This document shows positions 29,781 to 32,803 of a DNA stretch of 32,803 bases, in pieces (within the stretch, counting starts at the first letter, position 1; each line of letters opens with the position of its first letter). The translations under genes were made by a program, and so were the position numbers. The stretch comes from Nocardioides sp. (lineage in GTDB: Bacteria > Actinomycetota > Actinomycetes > Propionibacteriales > Nocardioidaceae). The notes beneath the pieces are model-generated. The model had not been told where the DNA came from. It did not search any database and was given only the letters and a program-made list of their open reading frames with translations. Location: contig JAOPXU010000193.1 of assembly GCA_025964985.1 (NCBI GenBank), positions 1 to 32,803 on the forward strand, written 5' to 3'.

Positions 29781-29918
29781 GGGTACTCCTGAGTGGTGCT
29801 CGACGATGGTGCACGGGTGGGTGCTGCCCGAGCGTGGTGGGCCCGAGCGGGGGTACGGCGCCCGCCTGACCGGGGGCGCCGAAAGAGCGACCCTAGCAAG
29901 TCCGGGGCGCGGGGAGGG
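29781..29918 (-). promoter_or_regulatory. greA upstream region: -10 box, leader hairpin and Shine-Dalgarno
   Basis: Read on the minus strand: TAGGGT at 29895-29890 (possible -10), then an inverted repeat GGCGCCC/GGGCGCC (29880-29874 with 29863-29857, 10-nt loop), then AGGAGT 4 nt before the ATG. The hairpin may instead be the terminator of DUF4307, whose stop is 38 nt upstream; it has no T-tract. Confidence 0.4.
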
Positions 29919-30326
29919 TCAGCGCGGGCGGTTCTGCCCGGGAGCGGTGCAGCCGAGCAGCTCGAGGCTGACCGCCTTGCGCTCGGTCGCGACGGCCTGC
30001 TCGACGCGGGTCGTGCCGCGCGGGACGGTGAAGGTGAGGCTGCCGACGGTCGTGCGGTCCTTGGCCAGGGCCTTGAGCGTGCAGGTGGCCTCGACGACGT
30101 CGTCGGCGATGTCGACGGTGAAGCTGCCGGTGATCTCGTTGTCGGTGGTCGCCTCGTCGTCCCAGGTGAGGTTGCCGGAGGCGACGTCGGGGTCGGCCTG
30201 GACCACGGTCACCCACGCGAGCCAGCCGCCGAAGAGGAGGACGAGGGCCGCGACCGCGCCGACCACCCAGCGGCGCGACGTCGGCGCGTGGGTCCCGTAG
30301 CGCTGGCTCAGGTCGGTGGTGCTCAC
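29919..30326 (-). CDS. DUF4307-family membrane-anchored protein
   Basis: 135 residues from the GTG at 30326, chosen because a TACGAT box lies 6 nt upstream; an ATG at 30362 in the same frame would sit inside the divergent mca promoter. One membrane helix (about 19-41, RRWVVGAVAALVLLFGGWLAW) is followed by an extracytoplasmic beta-rich domain with two cysteines (TCTLKALA and LLGCTAPGQ) that could form a disulfide. This is the DUF4307 layout; function unknown. It lies between greA and mca as in other actinobacteria (Rv1081c position, from memory). Confidence 0.88.
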   Translation of the reverse strand: MSTTDLSQRYGTHAPTSRRWVVGAVAALVLLFGGWLAWVTVVQADPDVASGNLTWDDEATTDNEITGSFTVDIADDVVEATCTLKALAKDRTTVGSLTFTVPRGTTRVEQAVATERKAVSLELLGCTAPGQNRPR

Positions 30327-30332
30327 GAGTCG

Positions 30333-30338
30333 ATCGTA
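30333..30338 (-). promoter_or_regulatory. Leaderless-type -10 box (TACGAT) for the DUF4307 gene
   Basis: On the minus strand TACGAT is followed by 6 nt and the GTG at 30326. Confidence 0.6.
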
Positions 30339-30347
30339 GGCCGCTCC

Positions 30348-30353
30348 TAGGAT
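30348..30353 (+). promoter_or_regulatory. Leaderless-type -10 box (TAGGAT) for mca
   Basis: TAGGAT is followed by 7 nt and the ATG at 30361. The upstream ATG at 30352 overlaps this box, which argues against using it as the start. Confidence 0.62.
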
Positions 30354-30360
30354 GGATCCC

Positions 30361-31287
30361 ATGCCGCACGACGCCCGGACCGCTGCGCCCCGCGCGGGCT
30401 ACCGGTTGATGCACGTCCACGCCCACCCCGACGACGAGTCGAGCAAGGGGGCGGCGTCGACGGCCAAGTACGTCACCGAGGGCGTCGACGTCCACGTCGT
30501 CACCTGCACCGGTGGCGAGCGCGGGTCGATCCTCAACCCCAAGATGGACCGCCCTGACGTCCTCGAGAACATGACCGAGATCCGCCGCCAGGAGATGGAG
30601 CGCGCCCGAGACATCCTCGGGGTGCGCCAGGACTGGCTCGGCTTCATCGACTCCGGCTGGCCCGAGGGCGACCCCAAGCCCCCGCTGCCCGAGGGCTGCT
30701 TCGCGCTGGTGCCGCTCGAGGAGTCCACCGAGCGGCTGGTGCGCTTCATCCGCTCGTTCCGTCCCCACGTGATGACGACGTACGACGAGCGCGGCGGCTA
30801 CCCCCACCCCGATCACATCCGCTGCCACGAGGTCAGCGTGGCGGCGTTCGAGGCCGCTGCCGACCCCGAGCGCTACCCCGACGCCGGCGAGCCGTGGCAG
30901 GTCCTCAAGCTCTACTACCACCACGGCTGGAGCTACACGAAGATCACCTCGCTGCACCAGGCGATGCTCGACCACGGCCTCGAGTCGCCCTACGAGGAGC
31001 GGCTCAAGGAGTGGAAGCCCGAACCCGAGTGGGACGAGCGGATCACGACGCGCGTCGAGTGCGGCGACTACTTCGGCGTGCGCGACCAGGCACTGCTGGC
31101 GCACGCCACCCAGATCGACCCCGACGGCTTCTGGTTCGCCATCCCGCGCGAGATCCAGACGTCGGTGTGGCCGACCGAGGACTACGAGCTGGTCAGCAGC
31201 CACGTCGGCGACACCGTGCCCGAGACCGACCTGTTCGCCGGGATCACCCTGGAGGACGAGGCCGTTTCGGATCGGGTGGGAGACTAG
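30361..31287 (+). CDS. mca: Mycothiol S-conjugate amidase
   Basis: 308 residues of the LmbE-like zinc hydrolase family. The first zinc motif is HAHPDDES near the N-terminus and the second HPDH in [26 protein letters not shown] is also typical. Mca cleaves mycothiol S-conjugates to a mercapturic acid and GlcN-Ins, the detoxification step of mycothiol, the actinobacterial thiol. MshB (mycothiol synthesis) is a close relative, but the neighbourhood with greA and DUF4307 and the long C-terminal part favour Mca. I prefer ATG 30361 over ATG 30352 because of the -10 box. A small membrane protein gene follows after 4 bp. Confidence 0.94.
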   Translation: MPHDARTAAPRAGYRLMHVHAHPDDESSKGAASTAKYVTEGVDVHVVTCTGGERGSILNPKMDRPDVLENMTEIRRQEMERARDILGVRQDWLGFIDSGWPEGDPKPPLPEGCFALVPLEESTERLVRFIRSFRPHVMTTYDERGGYPHPDHIRCHEVSVAAFEAAADPERYPDAGEPWQVLKLYYHHGWSYTKITSLHQAMLDHGLESPYEERLKEWKPEPEWDERITTRVECGDYFGVRDQALLAHATQIDPDGFWFAIPREIQTSVWPTEDYELVSSHVGDTVPETDLFAGITLEDEAVSDRVGD

Positions 31288-31291
31288 AAGC

Positions 31292-31576
31292 ATGTCGCTG
31301 CTGAGCATGCTCGTGATGGCCGCTCCCGAGGAGGAGGACGTCGTCGCCGGCTGGACCGCCTTCGGGCTGTTCGGGCTGGGCGCGCTCGCGGTGGTGCTGC
31401 TCGGCTTCAGCCTCACCAAGCGCCTCAAGAACGTCGAGAAGGCCGCCGAGGCGGGCCTCTACGACCCCAGCGACCCCCGTCGCGAGGACCGCACGCCTCG
31501 CGGTCTCGCGGCCGCACGCGAGATGCGTGAGCAGGCCGCCGCCGAGGACGCCGCGCGCGAGGCCCGCGACCGCTGA
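31292..31576 (+). CDS. Small membrane protein downstream of mca (Rv1083-like)
   Basis: 94 residues: a short hydrophobic start, one clear membrane helix (about 19-40, AGWTAFGLFGLGALAVVLLGF), then a charged helical tail rich in Arg, Glu and Ala (KRLKNVEKAAEAG ... EQAAAEDAAREARDR). The start codon is 5 bp after the mca stop, so they are probably co-transcribed. From memory a similar small protein follows mca in Mycobacterium (Rv1083). No function known. Confidence 0.8.
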   Translation: MSLLSMLVMAAPEEEDVVAGWTAFGLFGLGALAVVLLGFSLTKRLKNVEKAAEAGLYDPSDPRREDRTPRGLAAAREMREQAAAEDAAREARDR

Positions 31577-31611
31577 CCCCTCGACGACGGTCTGACAGCC
31601 GTCTCGAACCG

Positions 31612-31628
31612 TGACAGCACTGCTGTCA
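31612..31628. promoter_or_regulatory. Perfect inverted repeat upstream of the GMC gene, likely operator
   Basis: TGACAGCA-C-TGCTGTCA, 8-bp perfect arms with one central base, ends 17 bp before the -10 box at 31646, over the -35 position. An extra half-site TGACAG is at 31593-31598, 19 bp from the start of the first arm. Size and position fit a TetR- or GntR-like dimer; the regulator is not in the window. Confidence 0.6.
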
Positions 31629-31645
31629 TCCTCAGGTCCGTGCAG

Positions 31646-31651
31646 TACGTT
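31646..31651 (+). promoter_or_regulatory. Leaderless-type -10 box (TACGTT) for the GMC gene
   Basis: TACGTT is followed by 6 nt and the GTG at 31658. Confidence 0.62.
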
Positions 31652-31657
31652 CGGCCT

Positions 31658-32803
31658 GTGACCCAGCCCACTCGAAGCGACACCTACGACTACGTCGTCG
31701 TCGGCGCCGGCAGCGCCGGAGCGGTGCTCGCCGCCCGCCTGACCGAGGACCCCTCCACCACCGTGCTGCTCGTCGAGGCGGGGGGTGCGCCGGAGGTCGA
31801 CGAGGTGACCATCCCGGCCGCGTTCGTCGGCCTCGTCCAGACCAAGTGGGACTGGAACTACCAGACGACCGAGCAGAAGCAGCTCCACGGGCGGCGTACG
31901 ACGTGGCCCCGGATGAAGGCCCTCGGTGGCTGCTCGGCGATGAACGCGATGATCTACATCCGCGGCAACGCCGCCGACTACGACGGCTGGCGCGACCAGT
32001 ACGGCGCGGCCGGCTGGGGCTACGACGACGTCCTGCCCTACTTCAAGAAGGCCGAGGGCAACACCCGCCTCGGCGGGCGCTACCACGGCACCGACGGCCC
32101 CCTGGTCGTCGAGGACCGCCGCTACAGCCACGAGCTGACGACCGCGTGGGTCGAGAGCGCCGTGTCCTCGGGCCTGAAGCGCAACGACGACTTCAACGGC
32201 GCCGAGCAGGAGGGCGCCGGCGCCTACCAGGTCACGTGCAACGGCGGCCAGCGCTGGTCGACCTACGACGCCTACCTCAAGCCCGCGATGACCCGGTCCA
32301 ACCTCACGGTGGCCACGGGCGCGCTCGCGGCCCGCATCGAGATCGAGGGCGCCGCCGGCCAGAGCCGGGCGACCGGGCTGACCTTCCGCCAGGGCGGTCG
32401 CGAGCACACCGTGCACGCCCGGCGCGAGGTGCTGCTCAGCGGTGGCGCCATCAACAGCCCGCAGCTGCTGATGCTCTCGGGCGTCGGCCCGGGCTCCCAC
32501 CTGGCCGAGCACGGCATCACCGCCAAGGTCGAGCTGGCCGGCGTCGGCGCGGGGATGCAGGACCACCCCTACACGCCGATGCTCTGGCACACCAAGGACA
32601 CCTCCGACCTGGCCGACCTCAACACGCTCACCAACTTCGTGATGTGGAAGGCTCGCAAGAAGGGCCCGCTCACCTCCAACGTCGCCGAGACCGGCGGCTT
32701 CTGGCACTCCCGCGACGGGCTGCCGGCGCACGACCTGCAGGCCCACGTGCTGCCCACCGGTCTCTACGGCGACGGCAAGGTCGAGCCGACCACCCGCATG
32801 GTC
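31658..32803 (+). CDS. GMC-family FAD oxidoreductase (choline dehydrogenase-like), 3' partial
   Basis: 382 codons are visible and the gene runs off the window; full family members are about 510-560 residues. The GTG start has a -10 box 6 nt upstream. The Rossmann FAD motif is VVVGAGSAGAVLA (G16, G18, G21), followed by LVEAGG; the GMC signature 1 region is GGCSAMNAMIYIRGNAADYD and signature 2 is GAINSPQLLMLSGVGP. The family oxidises choline, sugars, sterols or aliphatic alcohols; residues deciding the substrate lie mostly in the missing C-terminal part, where the catalytic His is also expected. Choline dehydrogenase would fit the osmoprotectant importer at the window start, but the distance makes that only a suggestion. 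Confidence 0.9.
   Translation, partial: MTQPTRSDTYDYVVVGAGSAGAVLAARLTEDPSTTVLLVEAGGAPEVDEVTIPAAFVGLVQTKWDWNYQTTEQKQLHGRRTTWPRMKALGGCSAMNAMIYIRGNAADYDGWRDQYGAAGWGYDDVLPYFKKAEGNTRLGGRYHGTDGPLVVEDRRYSHELTTAWVESAVSSGLKRNDDFNGAEQEGAGAYQVTCNGGQRWSTYDAYLKPAMTRSNLTVATGALAARIEIEGAAGQSRATGLTFRQGGREHTVHARREVLLSGGAINSPQLLMLSGVGPGSHLAEHGITAKVELAGVGAGMQDHPYTPMLWHTKDTSDLADLNTLTNFVMWKARKKGPLTSNVAETGGFWHSRDGLPAHDLQAHVLPTGLYGDGKVEPTTRMV

Noticed and set aside
30352-31287. Mca start at the ATG at 30352
   Set aside because: This ATG overlaps the TAGGAT -10 box; the ATG at 30361 is 7 nt after the box, like the other genes.

Overview
The window is 32.8 kb of very GC-rich DNA with actinobacterial gene content: a mycothiol S-conjugate amidase, a wax ester synthase/diacylglycerol acyltransferase, a TIGR02569-like protein, DUF4307, and DUF2510/SHOCT domains. 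Many starts are GTG, stop/start overlaps such as GTGA are common, and 15 genes carry a TANNNT -10 box 6-7 nt before the start codon, the pattern of leaderless transcription. My best guess is a Nocardioides-like member of the Propionibacteriales; this rests on general resemblance, not on a marker gene. There are no rRNA or tRNA genes, no insertion sequence and no CRISPR array that I can see.

Layout. (1) 1-2691: ATPase (5' end cut off), permease and lipoprotein of an osmoprotectant (glycine betaine/choline) importer. (2) 2692-3284: no gene, but an array of hairpins with one conserved loop, and next to the following gene a near-perfect KstR-type operator. (3) 3285-4948: DUF35 zinc-ribbon/OB protein plus thiolase-superfamily lipid-transfer protein, a probable steroid-catabolism pair. 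(4) 4973-8442: TIGR02569/APH-like protein, then on the minus strand a WS/DGAT acyltransferase and a two-gene unit of membrane-anchored class III cyclase and YchJ-type SEC-C protein. (5) 8544-12003: AAA+ ATPase and vWA (MIDAS) protein, translationally overlapped. (6) 11985-16519: cobalamin-binding-like protein without a signal peptide, TSUP permease, PNPOx-like protein and VOC protein, membrane protein, DinB-like and GNAT proteins. (7) 16516-19110 (minus): ABC1/UbiB-family kinase and lipoprotein HtrA-type protease. (8) 19475-20287: a DUF2510-SHOCT protein with atypical codon use. (9) 20319-23071: phytanoyl-CoA dioxygenase-like enzyme and two methyltransferases, arranged divergently. (10) 23081-28971: msrA, then metB, a GlmL/MutL-type ASKHA protein, an AI-2E-family membrane protein and ilvA, the last four overlapping each other. 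(11) 29274-31576: greA, DUF4307, mca and a small membrane protein, an order I recall as conserved in actinobacteria including Mycobacterium. (12) 31658-end: GMC oxidoreductase, cut by the window edge, behind a strong inverted repeat.

Most of the window is chromosomal housekeeping and sulfur/branched amino acid metabolism (metB, msrA, ilvA, mca). The parts most worth a second look are the KstR-like operator with its DUF35-thiolase pair, the hairpin arrays with variable but complementary stems, the orphan GlmL protein inside the metB-ilvA unit, the dioxygenase/two-methyltransferase cassette, and the uniform leaderless promoter grammar. I did not find a clear new defence or mobile system. Locus names from other genomes are from memory and no database was searched.
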